Assembly (NCBI GenBank): GCA_947304355.1
Contig: CAMZAX010000008.1
Location: 1-64,000, forward strand
Direction: 5' to 3'
DNA from: an uncultured Selenomonadales bacterium
GTDB taxonomy: Bacteria; Bacillota; Negativicutes; Selenomonadales; Selenomonadaceae
Length of the DNA: 64,000 bases
Shown here in pieces: positions 16,429-25,090 of the stretch (its first letter is position 1; each line of letters starts with the position of its first letter). A program made the position numbers and the translations under genes. The notes under the pieces were generated by a model. That model was not told the DNA's origin and did not search any database. It was given only the letters and a program-made list of their open reading frames with translations.

Positions 16429-17745
16429 ATGCAGATTGTAAACAGTGCAACGGTCGGGCGCGCGGCTGTCGAACGGCTCCTGACGAAAAAATCTTTCGAC
16501 GAGGTCGAGCTGTCGCCCAAAGTTCGCGACGCCAACAAAAAAATTTTCGGCGAAGACTTGACCGCGATTGAAATTGTGCGACGGATTGTCGGCGACGTTC
16601 GCGCGCGCGGCGATTCTGCCGTCGTCGAGTGGACGCGCAAGATTGACGGCGTTGAGCTTGAAAGTTTTGCCCTTGACACGTCGGAAGTCACTGCGGCGGT
16701 CGAACGCGTCAAGCCCGAAGTTCTTGCGTCGTTGAAGGTTGCGGCGGAGAATATTCGTCGCTTTCACGCCGAGCAACTGCCCAAGTCGTGGATAACGTAT
16801 CGCGGCGCGAATTCGCTGTTGGGTCAAGTCGTCGTCCCATTGAATCGCGTCGGCGTCTACGTCCCCGGCGGCACCGCTGCTTACCCGTCGAGTGTGCTGA
16901 TGAACGTCATTCCCGCCAAAGTCGCGGGCGTCGGCGAAGTCGTCATGTGCACGCCCAATGCCAATCCCCACGTGTTGGCGGCGGCTCACCTTGCGGGCGT
17001 CGACAGGATTTTCAAAATCGGCGGCGCGCAGGCTGTTGCAGCTATGGCTTTCGGCACCGAGCAAATACCTCGTGTCGACAAAATCGTCGGGCCGGGAAAT
17101 ATTTTCGTCACGCTGGCGAAAAAGGAAGTCTACGGGCACTGCGATATTGACATGCTTGCCGGGCCGAGTGAAATTTTGATTATCGCGGACGAGACCGCCA
17201 ATCCCGAATACGCGGCGGCGGATATGTTGAGTCAAGCCGAACACGACCCGCTTGCCTGCAGTATCGTCATCACCACGAGCGCGCCACTTGCCGAACGAAT
17301 CGCCGCACAGGTTGACGCTCAACTTAAACGCTTGCCGCGCAGGGAAATCGCAACGGCGTCAATCGAACGCAACGGGCTCATCGTCGTGGCGAAGGACTTG
17401 GACGAGGCGGCGGACTTTGCGAACTTCTCCGCGCCCGAACACCTGGAACTTTTGACGGGTGCACCGTTCGAGCTCCTGCCGAAGATTCGGAACGCGGGCG
17501 CGATATTTTTGGGCGCGTATTCGCCCGAACCGCTGGGCGACTACCTTGCGGGTCCGAATCACGTTTTGCCGACTGGCGGCACCGCAAAATTTTATTCCGT
17601 GCTCAACGTCGAGACGTTCCTCAAGCGCACGAGCTTAATATCGTACACGCGGGGCGATTTGCTCAATGCCGCGCAGGACGTGATTCGTTTGGCCGAGGCG
17701 GAAGGTTTGCAGGCTCACGCAGCCGCCATTCGTCAACGCGCTTAA
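16429..17745 (+). CDS. hisD: Histidinol dehydrogenase
   Basis: 438 residues from ATG 16429; the track's start at 16111 extends into the previous gene. HisD oxidises L-histidinol to histidine in two NAD+-dependent steps. The signature DIDMLAGPSEILIIADE, the VYVPGGTAAYPSS loop, and the catalytic FSAPEHLEL and GPNHVLPTGG blocks are all present. It stands alone, away from other his genes, with its own promoter, so histidine genes appear dispersed in this genome. Confidence 0.97.
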   Translation: MQIVNSATVGRAAVERLLTKKSFDEVELSPKVRDANKKIFGEDLTAIEIVRRIVGDVRARGDSAVVEWTRKIDGVELESFALDTSEVTAAVERVKPEVLASLKVAAENIRRFHAEQLPKSWITYRGANSLLGQVVVPLNRVGVYVPGGTAAYPSSVLMNVIPAKVAGVGEVVMCTPNANPHVLAAAHLAGVDRIFKIGGAQAVAAMAFGTEQIPRVDKIVGPGNIFVTLAKKEVYGHCDIDMLAGPSEILIIADETANPEYAAADMLSQAEHDPLACSIVITTSAPLAERIAAQVDAQLKRLPRREIATASIERNGLIVVAKDLDEAADFANFSAPEHLELLTGAPFELLPKIRNAGAIFLGAYSPEPLGDYLAGPNHVLPTGGTAKFYSVLNVETFLKRTSLISYTRGDLLNAAQDVIRLAEAEGLQAHAAAIRQRA

Positions 17746-17751
17746 TTTTCG

Positions 17752-17781
17752 TTGCCAAAAACTTCGCGCCTGTGTTACAAT
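17752..17781 (+). promoter_or_regulatory. Promoter for the MutS-family gene
   Basis: TTGCCA and TACAAT with an 18-base spacer just after the hisD stop, 33 bases before the ATG. Confidence 0.5.
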
Positions 17782-17814
17782 CGGCAAAAATTTGTAACCG
17801 CAAAGGACGGCAGC

Positions 17815-19599
17815 ATGAACAGACAATTTTACGACAACGAACGAGAGATCGACCTTGCCGAACAAAAAACCCTGCACAAGCGCGAAAAACAAATCGTCGC
17901 CGCCCGCACGTTAACTTTCTTGGCGGCGGTCGGCAGCTTCGGGCTCGGTTGGGATTTCGGCGTGAATTACCTCTACATCGTCGCGGCACTGTTCGCGATG
18001 ATTTTTATTCGGCTGGTTAATTTTCACGACGACATAAAGCGGCGCAAACGTTTCCTGAAAAGCCGCCTTGCCGTGCTGAATTCGTACATCTCGCGGGCAA
18101 AGGGCACGTGGCGCAAGCGTTCGAACGACGGCAGCATTTACCTGAAAAACGGACGTCCGCAAGACGTTGACTTACACATTTTCGGCGAAGGCTCAATCTT
18201 CCAATACATCTGCGCGGCGCGGACGAAACGCGGACGCGATTTGCTTGCCGAGGCGTTCAATCCCGAACCGCCCGACTTCAACGAGGTGCGCAATCGTCAA
18301 CGCGGCGTCGCCGAAATTTTGCAACGCCCGCGCCTGTCGCTGGACTTGGAGGCTTACGCACGGCTCATGCCCAACAATCACGACACGAGCGAATTAATCG
18401 TCAGCGTCGAAGAGGAATTGCCGCCGCTTGGAAAAATTTATCTGTTGCGCTTCATCCTGCCGACGCTTATAATCTCGTCGTGTGTCCTCACGGCGTTCGG
18501 CTTCATGGATATTTATTTCGCGCCGGCACTCATGACGCTTGCGCTGGTTACGGCAATCGTCGCCATGCCCGCGATAAACGAATTGCTTGCGCCGCTGAAA
18601 ATAATTTCAAAGGAACTGCGGCTGTATCGCGCCATCTTCGAGCGGTTGGAATCGACGAACTTCAGTTCAATCCGCCTGAACGCGATACGCGACCTTTTGA
18701 CCGACGAAGTGTCCGCCACGCAAAAATTGCAGACACTGTCGCTTTTGGTCGACGCGGCAGACGCTCGGCATAACCCGATATTCTTTATAATTGGCAACGC
18801 GCTGTTCCTGTCCGATTTCTTTTTGGTGACGGCTTTCATGCGTTGGCGCGTGGACGCGGCAAATCATCTGCGCACGTGGCTTGACGCCTTCGCCGAAGTG
18901 GAAGTTTTAATTTCTCTGGCGTCGATAGGGCAGACGCGAACGACTTACTGCTTCCCGACGTTCTACGAGGAGCCGGAGCCGCATTTATCGGTTGAGGGCT
19001 TGACGAGTTTGCTTGTCGCCGACGCGAAGGGCGTACCCAACGACGTGGAGCTTACGGCGGGCACGACGATAATCACGGGCGCGAACATGAGCGGCAAGAC
19101 GACTTGGATACGGACGTTGGCGGCGGCGGTTATGGTTGCGTATTCGGGCGCGCCGGTCTGTGCAAAAAGTTTCGCCGTGAGCCGCCTCGCCGTCATGACT
19201 TCCATTCGCGTCAACGACGACCTTAGTCAAGGCGTGTCGACCTTTTACGCGGAGCTTTTGCGTATCAAATCGATGATCGAGTACACGGAAAAAAATTTGC
19301 CCATGCTCGCCTGTATCGACGAAATCTTCAAAGGCACGAACGTTAACGACCGCGTGCTCGGCGCAAAGGAGGCGATTCGCCGCCTGACAAACGAACACAG
19401 CATTACCATTGTCACGACGCACGATTTTCAGCTGTGCGACATGGTTGACGAAAACCCGAACATCAAGAACGCGCACTTCGAGGAATATTACGAGGGCGAC
19501 GAAATTAAATTCGATTTCAAGTTGCGCAAGGGCAGGACGCACACCACCAACGCCAAGTATCTGTTGCGGCTTGCGGGCATTCTTCCGCCCGAAAAATAA
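17815..19599 (+). CDS. Membrane-associated MutS-family ATPase
   Basis: 594 residues from ATG 17815. The N-terminal third has two hydrophobic hairpins (LTFLAAVGSFGLGW..., YLYIVAALFAMIFI) and a further pair near residues 210-260 (FILPTLIISSCVLTAFGF, FAPALMTLALVTAIVAM). The C-terminal domain is the MutS ATPase: Walker A TGANMSGKTTWIR, the ordered loop TSIRVNDDLSQGVSTFYAEL, Walker B LACIDEIFKGTN and the H-loop TTHDF. No mismatch-recognition domain is visible, so classical MutS repair is unlikely. This membrane MutS-like group is widespread in Firmicutes and uncharacterised. Confidence 0.85.
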   Translation: MNRQFYDNEREIDLAEQKTLHKREKQIVAARTLTFLAAVGSFGLGWDFGVNYLYIVAALFAMIFIRLVNFHDDIKRRKRFLKSRLAVLNSYISRAKGTWRKRSNDGSIYLKNGRPQDVDLHIFGEGSIFQYICAARTKRGRDLLAEAFNPEPPDFNEVRNRQRGVAEILQRPRLSLDLEAYARLMPNNHDTSELIVSVEEELPPLGKIYLLRFILPTLIISSCVLTAFGFMDIYFAPALMTLALVTAIVAMPAINELLAPLKIISKELRLYRAIFERLESTNFSSIRLNAIRDLLTDEVSATQKLQTLSLLVDAADARHNPIFFIIGNALFLSDFFLVTAFMRWRVDAANHLRTWLDAFAEVEVLISLASIGQTRTTYCFPTFYEEPEPHLSVEGLTSLLVADAKGVPNDVELTAGTTIITGANMSGKTTWIRTLAAAVMVAYSGAPVCAKSFAVSRLAVMTSIRVNDDLSQGVSTFYAELLRIKSMIEYTEKNLPMLACIDEIFKGTNVNDRVLGAKEAIRRLTNEHSITIVTTHDFQLCDMVDENPNIKNAHFEEYYEGDEIKFDFKLRKGRTHTTNAKYLLRLAGILPPEK

Positions 19600-19605
19600 T
19601 GCAAC

Positions 19606-19641
19606 AAAAAATCTCCTCGTCACGACGGCGGGGAGATTTTT
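19606..19641. terminator. Bidirectional terminator
   Basis: AAAAATCTCC pairs perfectly with GGAGATTTTT around a short loop. It separates the convergent MutS-family and aminotransferase genes. Confidence 0.85.
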
Positions 19642-19657
19642 CATTACGCATTGCGCA

Positions 19658-20884
19658 TTACGCATTTCGCATTGCTTTCAAGATTTTTTCTGCAAGCCCG
19701 TGCATTTTCGCGAAGGAAGTCGAACACGCCGCGACGCGAATCCCAAGCTTGAGCGGGACGGCGAAAATCAAATCGTCGTGCAGGCGGCGGCAGACGGCGG
19801 CAGGATCGTCGGCAGGTATCGCGATAAAGAAACCGCCCTTGTACGGAACAATCCTCAAGCCGCAAGCCCGCGCCTCGTCGACGAAAACATCTGCGCGGCG
19901 TTTGACCATTTGGTACAGTGCACTGCGCTCCGCCTCGTAAATCGGTGTAAGGTCTTTGTCGGCGGCAAGCTTGACAAGCAACGCCTGCGCCCCGCGATTG
20001 ATATTCGACCAAGCGGCGCGGCTTGAATACTTGCTGACGTTTTTGAACTCGTCGATAACCGCCGCACTCGACGACACGCCGATAAGCGCGCCCGTCCGCT
20101 GCCCGTAAAACGTGTAGCTCTTCGACATGCTGAACGCAATCATCACGAACAGATTTTCGGGCAAGTCGCCGAACTTGCGCATGAAAGCCCTCGTCGCATT
20201 TTTTTCGCCCGCGAAGTCAATGTAAGCAATGTCGACCAGCAGAGAAATTTTTTTGCCCGCCGAAACCTGCGCCTTCAAAACGTCAAGGACTTTATCCCAT
20301 TCGTCGCCGCCAAGCGCGTAGCCCGTCGGGTTGTGCGCGGGTGTGTTGATTATCACGAGCAAGGATTTTTGTTTCTTCAACAGCGCGTCGACCTTTACGG
20401 CAAAGTCGGCGATATTAAAATTCAGCGCGTCGTCGAAAAGCTTAAACGTCTCCAACCGTTTGCCGGTCTCGACGCAAATGACGTTGTAGGTGCCCCAACA
20501 CCAATCGGAAGTCAAAACGGCGTCGCCGCGTTCGGCGTAGTTGGCAATGGCGTGGTGAATCGCGCCCGTGCCGCCGGCAGTCGCCACCGCCCCGAATTGC
20601 GCATCGGGCTTGTTGTCGGCGAACGTCAAATCGATAACGGTGTCCAGATAAGCGGGCAGACCCGAAATCGGCGCGTAGGCAACCATGTCCGAAAAGTTCA
20701 TAGCGCGGAAAGTTTTTTCAACCGTCGGAAGCGTCGCAAGCTTGCCGTCGTCGTTCAGCACCACGCCGATTGTCGCGTTGGTTACGGCGTTCGCCCCGTG
20801 AATTTTTATCGCCTCGTTGCAAGCCTGATTCGCGTCAAAGATCGCGTCCTTGAGCTTCCTGCCCGCCGCGTGTGTTGCTGTCAT
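19658..20884 (-). CDS. PLP-dependent aminotransferase, class I
   Basis: 408 residues, ATG behind AGGAGG. Fold-type I features: the glycine-rich cofactor loop ATAGGTGAIHHA, the INTPAHNPTGYAL motif (PLP-ring Asn and Pro), and the Schiff-base Lys in AFSMSKSYTFYGQRTGAL. It closely follows the aspartate/aromatic aminotransferase pattern, including the YFYGQRTGA-like loop. Amino-acid specificity cannot be decided. It is monocistronic, ending at the shared terminator. Confidence 0.88.
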   Translation of the reverse strand: MTATHAAGRKLKDAIFDANQACNEAIKIHGANAVTNATIGVVLNDDGKLATLPTVEKTFRAMNFSDMVAYAPISGLPAYLDTVIDLTFADNKPDAQFGAVATAGGTGAIHHAIANYAERGDAVLTSDWCWGTYNVICVETGKRLETFKLFDDALNFNIADFAVKVDALLKKQKSLLVIINTPAHNPTGYALGGDEWDKVLDVLKAQVSAGKKISLLVDIAYIDFAGEKNATRAFMRKFGDLPENLFVMIAFSMSKSYTFYGQRTGALIGVSSSAAVIDEFKNVSKYSSRAAWSNINRGAQALLVKLAADKDLTPIYEAERSALYQMVKRRADVFVDEARACGLRIVPYKGGFFIAIPADDPAAVCRRLHDDLIFAVPLKLGIRVAACSTSFAKMHGLAEKILKAMRNA

Positions 20885-20962
20885 ATGAAGAGCCTCCTAA
20901 AGTTTTGTCGACGCCGATTATAACTGCTTATAAGCTTTTGGCAAAGGTTTGCGCCAATGTAT

Positions 20963-21859
20963 TCAAGTATTCTTGCCGCGAACGAAATGCGGATATTTTT
21001 TCAGGAAGTCGGCAAGCGCGGGCAACTTGATTTCGCTCACGTCGCAGGGCACGAACTTTGCGGGCGTGTGAAAATATTTTCCGTTCGCCATAGCCGCTGC
21101 CACGAAATTTTTATCCAGATACTTCGCGTCGACGGCGGACAACTCCACGCACTCGACAGCCGCCGCCATTTTCTCGACAACCTTATCGACGCCGCCCATG
21201 TTTGAAAAATGCCATCCGCCGTTCGTGATTCTCGGCAAAGATTCGCGGGCATTGCGGAAGGCTTGCGGTGATTTCATGTGCTTAAACTTGCCTATAACCG
21301 TGCCCGACCATGGCAACTTGCGGCAAATCCAATCGAAATAATAACTGTGAAATTTTTGTTGGCAACCGACGGGGCTCAAGTCCAGAAAGTCGTTAATCCT
21401 CATGCCGCAATGAAACGGCACCAACTTATTTTTCGTGTAGGGCGACGTGTCGTAAAAAGCAACAACGTCAACGTGCTTACCGGCTTCGTTTAAGCTGTCG
21501 CGGATCGTCTTGACTATCGCGGGGTCGGGGAATTCGTCGGCGTCGCTTATCATAATTAAATCGTCGGGCTCGGCGTCGCTCAAGCCCTTCATGATGTTGT
21601 TGCGCTGATTGTTTTCGATTGACCAATCGCCCACGCCCTTGTACGGCACGACGGAAGTATCCATGACGTATCCGACCTTCGACAGATACTTTTCGTAGTC
21701 GCGAATGTGTTCGTAAAAGTTGAAGGGCTTAGGCTCGTTGGCGTGCGTCTTGTTCGCCTCGACGATAACGAAACGGTCGACGACATCCCAAAGACTTGCA
21801 AAGCGCAGCTCCAAAAGTTCAAGCTCGTTAAAGAAGGTGAAGCAGTCGTAAATTTTCAT
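20963..21859 (-). CDS. Glycosyltransferase family 17 protein
   Basis: 298 residues. The start MKIYDCFTFFNELELLELRF and the segments DRFVIVEANKTHANEPKPFNF and IMISDADEFPDP (the DADE acidic metal-binding motif) are diagnostic of GT17, the family of eukaryotic beta-1,4-N-acetylglucosaminyltransferase III with many bacterial members in polysaccharide gene clusters. The C-terminal half holds GWHFSNMGG, also conserved. The donor is probably a nucleotide sugar and the acceptor unknown. It has no tract or lesion, unlike other glycosyltransferases here. The palindrome-rich block lies immediately upstream. Confidence 0.88.
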   Translation of the reverse strand: MKIYDCFTFFNELELLELRFASLWDVVDRFVIVEANKTHANEPKPFNFYEHIRDYEKYLSKVGYVMDTSVVPYKGVGDWSIENNQRNNIMKGLSDAEPDDLIMISDADEFPDPAIVKTIRDSLNEAGKHVDVVAFYDTSPYTKNKLVPFHCGMRINDFLDLSPVGCQQKFHSYYFDWICRKLPWSGTVIGKFKHMKSPQAFRNARESLPRITNGGWHFSNMGGVDKVVEKMAAAVECVELSAVDAKYLDKNFVAAAMANGKYFHTPAKFVPCDVSEIKLPALADFLKKYPHFVRGKNT

Positions 21860-21897
21860 CGTACAATCTCCATAGATAAAACGAACGCCGCGAAAAT

Positions 21898-22165
21898 TGG
21901 GGCGCGCATGGACGCGCGCCCTCCGCCGCGTTTGAAACAGGATGTTTCAAGCGGCGACCACTCGGCACGGGTTGTTTGTCGCTCCGAACTGTTATCGGCA
22001 GCCGCCCCTGCGAGGTGCCCTTTCTTTGCTACTTTCTTTGGGCACGCAAAGAAAGTAGATTCTAACCATAAAAATCATTGCAACGCCGAATCAGCGGGAC
22101 ACGTCCGCCGTCGACAACCCGCGCTGTCTTTGCGTACTTTTGCTTAGCAAACGAAAGGACGCCCG
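21898..22165. repeat. Palindrome-rich non-coding block (REP-like element)
   Basis: The 311-base gap between the GT17 gene and lysC has no credible gene. It is packed with inverted repeats: GGGCGCGC/GCGCGCCC with a 6-base loop (21900-21921), TTTGAAACA/TGTTTCAA (about 21930-21953), and a perfect 12-bp stem CTACTTTCTTTG/CAAAGAAAGTAG (22029-22058), plus an imperfect CAGCGGG/CCCGCGCTG arm. The AAAGAAAGTAG-type palindrome resembles intergenic repeats seen in many bacterial genomes. Translated ORFs across it look like low-complexity noise. Confidence 0.7.
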
Positions 22166-22170
22166 CCCGC

Positions 22171-23406
22171 TTACCTGTCGGGGAAAAATTCGTCGTGAAT
22201 GCTGTTGACCGCCTCCGTGACTTGCGAACCCTTGACCAAACATGAAACGCTGATTTCGGACGTGCTGATAATGTCGATATTGACATCTGCGCGGGCGAGT
22301 GCGCCGAACATGCGAGCCGCGACGCCGGGACTGCCCAACATGCCCGCGCCGACGATTGAGACTTTCGCCATGTCCTCTTCGACGAGCACGGACGCCGCGT
22401 TGATTTTTTCGCTGGTCGTGCCGATAACTTTCTTCGCTTCGGGCAAGTCGTTGAGGTTAATCGTGAAGACGATGTCGTTGATGTTCCTGTCGATGTTGCG
22501 AATGCTCTGGACGATCATGTCAACGTCGATATTGGCTTCGGCGAGCGCGTGAAACAGCGTGTAAGCGACGCCGGGATTGTTCGGGACGCCGATAACGGAA
22601 ATTTTGGCAACCTTCATGTCGTGGGCGACGCCGCGAATTTCAAAATCTTTTTCCTCCACCGTGTAATCCTCCCTGATAATCGTGCCGACGTCCTTGGTGA
22701 ACGTCGAACGGACGTGAATCGGAATGTTGAAGAACTGACCCATTTCAACCGAACGCGGTTGCATGACGCCTGCGCCGAGCCGAGCCATTTCAAGCATTTC
22801 GTAGTAGGTAATTTCTTTCATCTTGCGTGCATGTTTGACCAGACGCGGGTCGGCTGAATAAACGCCGTCAACGTCGGTGAAAATTTCGCACTCGTCGGCT
22901 TTGAGCGCGCCCGCCAATGCAACGGCGGAAGTGTCGGAGCCGCCGCGTCCCAACGTCACGGGGTCGCCGAGTTCGTCCGCGCCTTGGAAGCCCGCCACGA
23001 CGACGACGTTGCCCTTGTTAAGTTCGTCGTGCACGCGTTTGGGTTTAATGCCGAGGATTCTGCCTTTCGTGTGCACGGAATTTGTCCGCATGCCGACTTG
23101 TGCGCCCGTCAAAGAAATCGCGGGTTGACCCAATTTTTTGAACGCCATAGCCAACAACGCGATTGAAACCTGTTCGCCCGTCGTCAACAGCATGTCGAGT
23201 TCGCGCAGGTAATCTGCTTTGTAGGGTTGCGCGTCTATGCCGCCGGCAAGCGCAAGCAAATCGTCGGTCGTCTTGCCCATTGCCGAGACCACAACGACGA
23301 TTTTGTCGTCGGGCTTTTTTTCGGCGAGGATTCGTTGTGCCACCGCCAAAATTTTTTCCGTCGTCGCAACCGAAGAGCCGCCGAATTTTTTCACAACCAG
23401 AGCCAT
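22171..23406 (-). CDS. lysC: Aspartate kinase
   Basis: 411 residues, ATG behind AAGGGGGA. LysC phosphorylates aspartate, the entry to Lys, Met and Thr synthesis. The N-terminus VVKKFGGSSVATTEKI and the LGRGGSDTSAVALA block mark the amino-acid kinase domain; two ACT domains follow (KISVIGVPNNPGVAY, KVSIVGAGMLGSPGVAARMF), expected to bind feedback amino acids. No lysine riboswitch is visible in the short leader. hom and thrB of the same pathway lie 37 kb away. Confidence 0.96.
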   Translation of the reverse strand: MALVVKKFGGSSVATTEKILAVAQRILAEKKPDDKIVVVVSAMGKTTDDLLALAGGIDAQPYKADYLRELDMLLTTGEQVSIALLAMAFKKLGQPAISLTGAQVGMRTNSVHTKGRILGIKPKRVHDELNKGNVVVVAGFQGADELGDPVTLGRGGSDTSAVALAGALKADECEIFTDVDGVYSADPRLVKHARKMKEITYYEMLEMARLGAGVMQPRSVEMGQFFNIPIHVRSTFTKDVGTIIREDYTVEEKDFEIRGVAHDMKVAKISVIGVPNNPGVAYTLFHALAEANIDVDMIVQSIRNIDRNINDIVFTINLNDLPEAKKVIGTTSEKINAASVLVEEDMAKVSIVGAGMLGSPGVAARMFGALARADVNIDIISTSEISVSCLVKGSQVTEAVNSIHDEFFPDR

Positions 23407-23445
23407 GCTATCAATCCCCCTTCGTACAGCTCAATAGTAAGTTTC

Positions 23446-23478
23446 AAAAAGAAAGCGACTCCGTGCAAGCGGAATCGC
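23446..23478 (-). terminator. Rho-independent terminator after the 100-aa protein gene
   Basis: Read on the minus strand, GCGATTCCG pairs with CGGAGTCGC and is followed by the T-rich CTTTCTTTTT. It lies 21 bases after the stop at 23500. Confidence 0.8.
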
Positions 23479-23499
23479 CTCAAAAATTTTCAAGCGTAA

Positions 23500-23799
23500 T
23501 TATTTTTTAGCCGAGGCGCGTGCAGGTTTTTCCGAAGCCTTCGCGGGAGCGGCGGCGGGTTTTTCGGGAGCCTTGGCGGGTGCGGGCGCAGGCACCGGCG
23601 TCATCAATTCAACGAAAATATCCGCAAGCGCAACCGATACGACGCCCAACACATCCTTGAGCACCGCGTTATAAAGGTCGCCGCCGTCCACAACGCCGCG
23701 ACCGTTTTCCGTCATGAAAAATTTTTTCGGGTGCTCGCTTGATTGTGCCGCCGCTTCGATTTTGTCGGCAATCATTTTCGCAAGCTGCTCTTTGGTCAT
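23500..23799 (-). CDS. Small protein with Ala/Pro/Lys-rich tail, unknown
   Basis: About 99 residues from ATG 23799 (the track begins with the TTG one codon before), after AAGGAGTG. The N-terminal 60 residues (TKEQLAKMIADKIEAAAQSSE..., DLYNAVLKDVLGVVSVALADIFVELM) look helical. The last 35 are a low-complexity run of PAPAPAKAPEKPAAAP type, ending in basic residues. Such Ala/Lys/Pro tails occur in histone-like and phasin-like proteins, but the N-terminus gives no firm family. Single gene with its own terminator. Confidence 0.65.
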   Translation of the reverse strand: MTKEQLAKMIADKIEAAAQSSEHPKKFFMTENGRGVVDGGDLYNAVLKDVLGVVSVALADIFVELMTPVPAPAPAKAPEKPAAAPAKASEKPARASAKK

Positions 23800-23886
23800 C
23801 AATTTTCACTCCTTGAAACTTTTTCCTGTCAACTTCCACGCGCCTAATAAAATTCCTGCCGCAAGAAAATTTTTAACCGCCGCCTA

Positions 23887-23915
23887 AAGACAAACGCGAC
23901 GATTTGACTTATACT
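23887..23915 (+). promoter_or_regulatory. Possible promoter for the secreted protein gene
   Basis: AAGACA and TATACT with 17 bases between. The -10 is good, the -35 weak. Confidence 0.4.
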
Positions 23916-23934
23916 TAACACGAGGTGAATTGGC

Positions 23935-24594
23935 ATGAACAACTTCAAGAAAAAAATTCTCACGGGTCTTTTGAGCGGCGCGTTGCTTTTGACGGGCGCG
24001 CAAGCATTGGCGGCACCGACCGAAATTCCCGAAGACTACGGTTGGCACGACGAAGCGGCGGCGCACAGTGGTTGGGCGAAATTCATTTCCGAACGTTACG
24101 ACGTCGACGCCGCGCAGGTCGAGACAGCTCTGAAAAACGGCACACGTATCGAAGACATTTGGAATGCGGCAATGTTGTCGAAACTCAGCGGCAAAAATTT
24201 TTCGGACGTGTTGGCAATGAAAGTCGATTGGCCGCAAGTCGCCAAAAAGTTGAACATAACCGGCGAACAGTTTCGGGAATTCTTCAAGACCGAACGCGCT
24301 GAAGCTTTTGCCAGACGCGCGGGCATTGATGTCAAGACGTTGGTCAATTTGCTCAACGACGGCTACGATCTGCGCGACATCGACATTGCCGCAAGAATCG
24401 CGAAGGCGGCGGGCAAGGACGTAAAGAGCGTCCTGGGCAAGCGCAAAATCAACAACACTTGGGACGACGTGGCGAAATCTTACGGCGTCGACATGGAAAA
24501 AATTATGCCTCCTCCTCCGCCGCCACCCAGTCACTACGGTCACCCCGGACAACATCGCGGACAACGCGGACATCGCGGACAACCTCAAGGTTAA
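23935..24594 (+). CDS. Secreted protein with polyproline and His/Gly/Arg-rich tail, unknown
   Basis: 219 residues. A clear signal peptide (basic NNFKKK, hydrophobic core, cleavage after AQALA) targets export. The mature part is helical, with repeated DV/DI segments (VDAAQVETALKNG, IDVKTLVNLLNDGYDL, KDVKSVLGKRKINNTWDDVAKSYGVD) that look like three or more copies of a short helix-turn-helix unit. A run of seven prolines then leads into HYGHPGQHRGQRGHRGQ. The tail might bind metal or cell wall, but this is inference. Own promoter and terminator. Confidence 0.7.
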   Translation: MNNFKKKILTGLLSGALLLTGAQALAAPTEIPEDYGWHDEAAAHSGWAKFISERYDVDAAQVETALKNGTRIEDIWNAAMLSKLSGKNFSDVLAMKVDWPQVAKKLNITGEQFREFFKTERAEAFARRAGIDVKTLVNLLNDGYDLRDIDIAARIAKAAGKDVKSVLGKRKINNTWDDVAKSYGVDMEKIMPPPPPPPSHYGHPGQHRGQRGHRGQPQG

Positions 24595-24615
24595 TACCTT
24601 TCCATAAAAAAATTC

Positions 24616-24648
24616 AGCGACAGGCTCGATTGAACCTGCCGCTTTTTG
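24616..24648 (+). terminator. Terminator after the secreted protein gene
   Basis: AGCGACAGG pairs, with one mismatch, with CCTGCCGCT and is followed by TTTTTG. Confidence 0.65.
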
Positions 24649-24661
24649 TTTGCAAAAATTT

Positions 24662-25075
24662 TTAAGCAGTGACTGCACCCGCAGTGTAGCCCGCTTTGTT
24701 AATCGCCTCGCGGAGCGCGTCGTCGGGAACGTCCGCCTTCAAGCCGACAAGCGCGGACTGTTTTTCAAGACTCGCCGCCGCAATCGTCACGCCGTCAACT
24801 TTTTCAAGCGCGCGCACGACACGATAAATGCATTTCTCGCACGTCATGCCGTCAACGTCAATCGTTCGGTGCAACGGAAATTTTTCAATCTTCTCGACAC
24901 GGGCACGATAGCTGTCGTCCAAAATTTTTTGCGCGTTACAGCCGCCCTTGCAGCCCGCGCAGCCGTCTTCCGAACAACAAGCCGCCTCGCCCTTGAAGAA
25001 CGCACGATAAGCCGTCCTGAGCCCGAAGACGAACGCCGCCGCGATTACCGCGCCGAGTATAATCGTTGCCGTCAT
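24662..25075 (-). CDS. FeoB-associated Cys-rich membrane protein fused to a heavy-metal-associated (HMA) domain
   Basis: 137 residues. Residues 1-25 form one membrane helix, followed by CCSEDGCAGCKGGC, as in the FeoB-associated Cys-rich family that sits at the end of feo operons in Firmicutes. Residues about 65-137 are a separate HMA fold with the metal-binding MTCEKC motif (GMTCEKCIYRVVRALEKVDGV). It directly follows feoB, 15 bases apart. The fusion suggests metal handling near the FeoB exit, but which metal it binds is unknown. Confidence 0.85.
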   Translation of the reverse strand: MTATIILGAVIAAAFVFGLRTAYRAFFKGEAACCSEDGCAGCKGGCNAQKILDDSYRARVEKIEKFPLHRTIDVDGMTCEKCIYRVVRALEKVDGVTIAAASLEKQSALVGLKADVPDDALREAINKAGYTAGAVTA

Positions 25076-25090
25076 TTGAAGTCATCTCCG

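Noticed and set aside
21707-22147. 146-aa plus-strand ORF over the palindromic block
   Set aside because: Covers inverted repeats and the start of the GT17 gene on the other strand; low-complexity sequence.
23407-23499. Lysine riboswitch upstream of lysC
   Set aside because: The leader is under 100 bases and is occupied by the terminator of the neighbouring gene; no riboswitch core is seen.
24530-24590. Polyproline/His region as a possible phase tract
   Set aside because: CCTCCTCCTCCGCCGCCACC is mixed codons, not a homopolymer, and the frame is intact.
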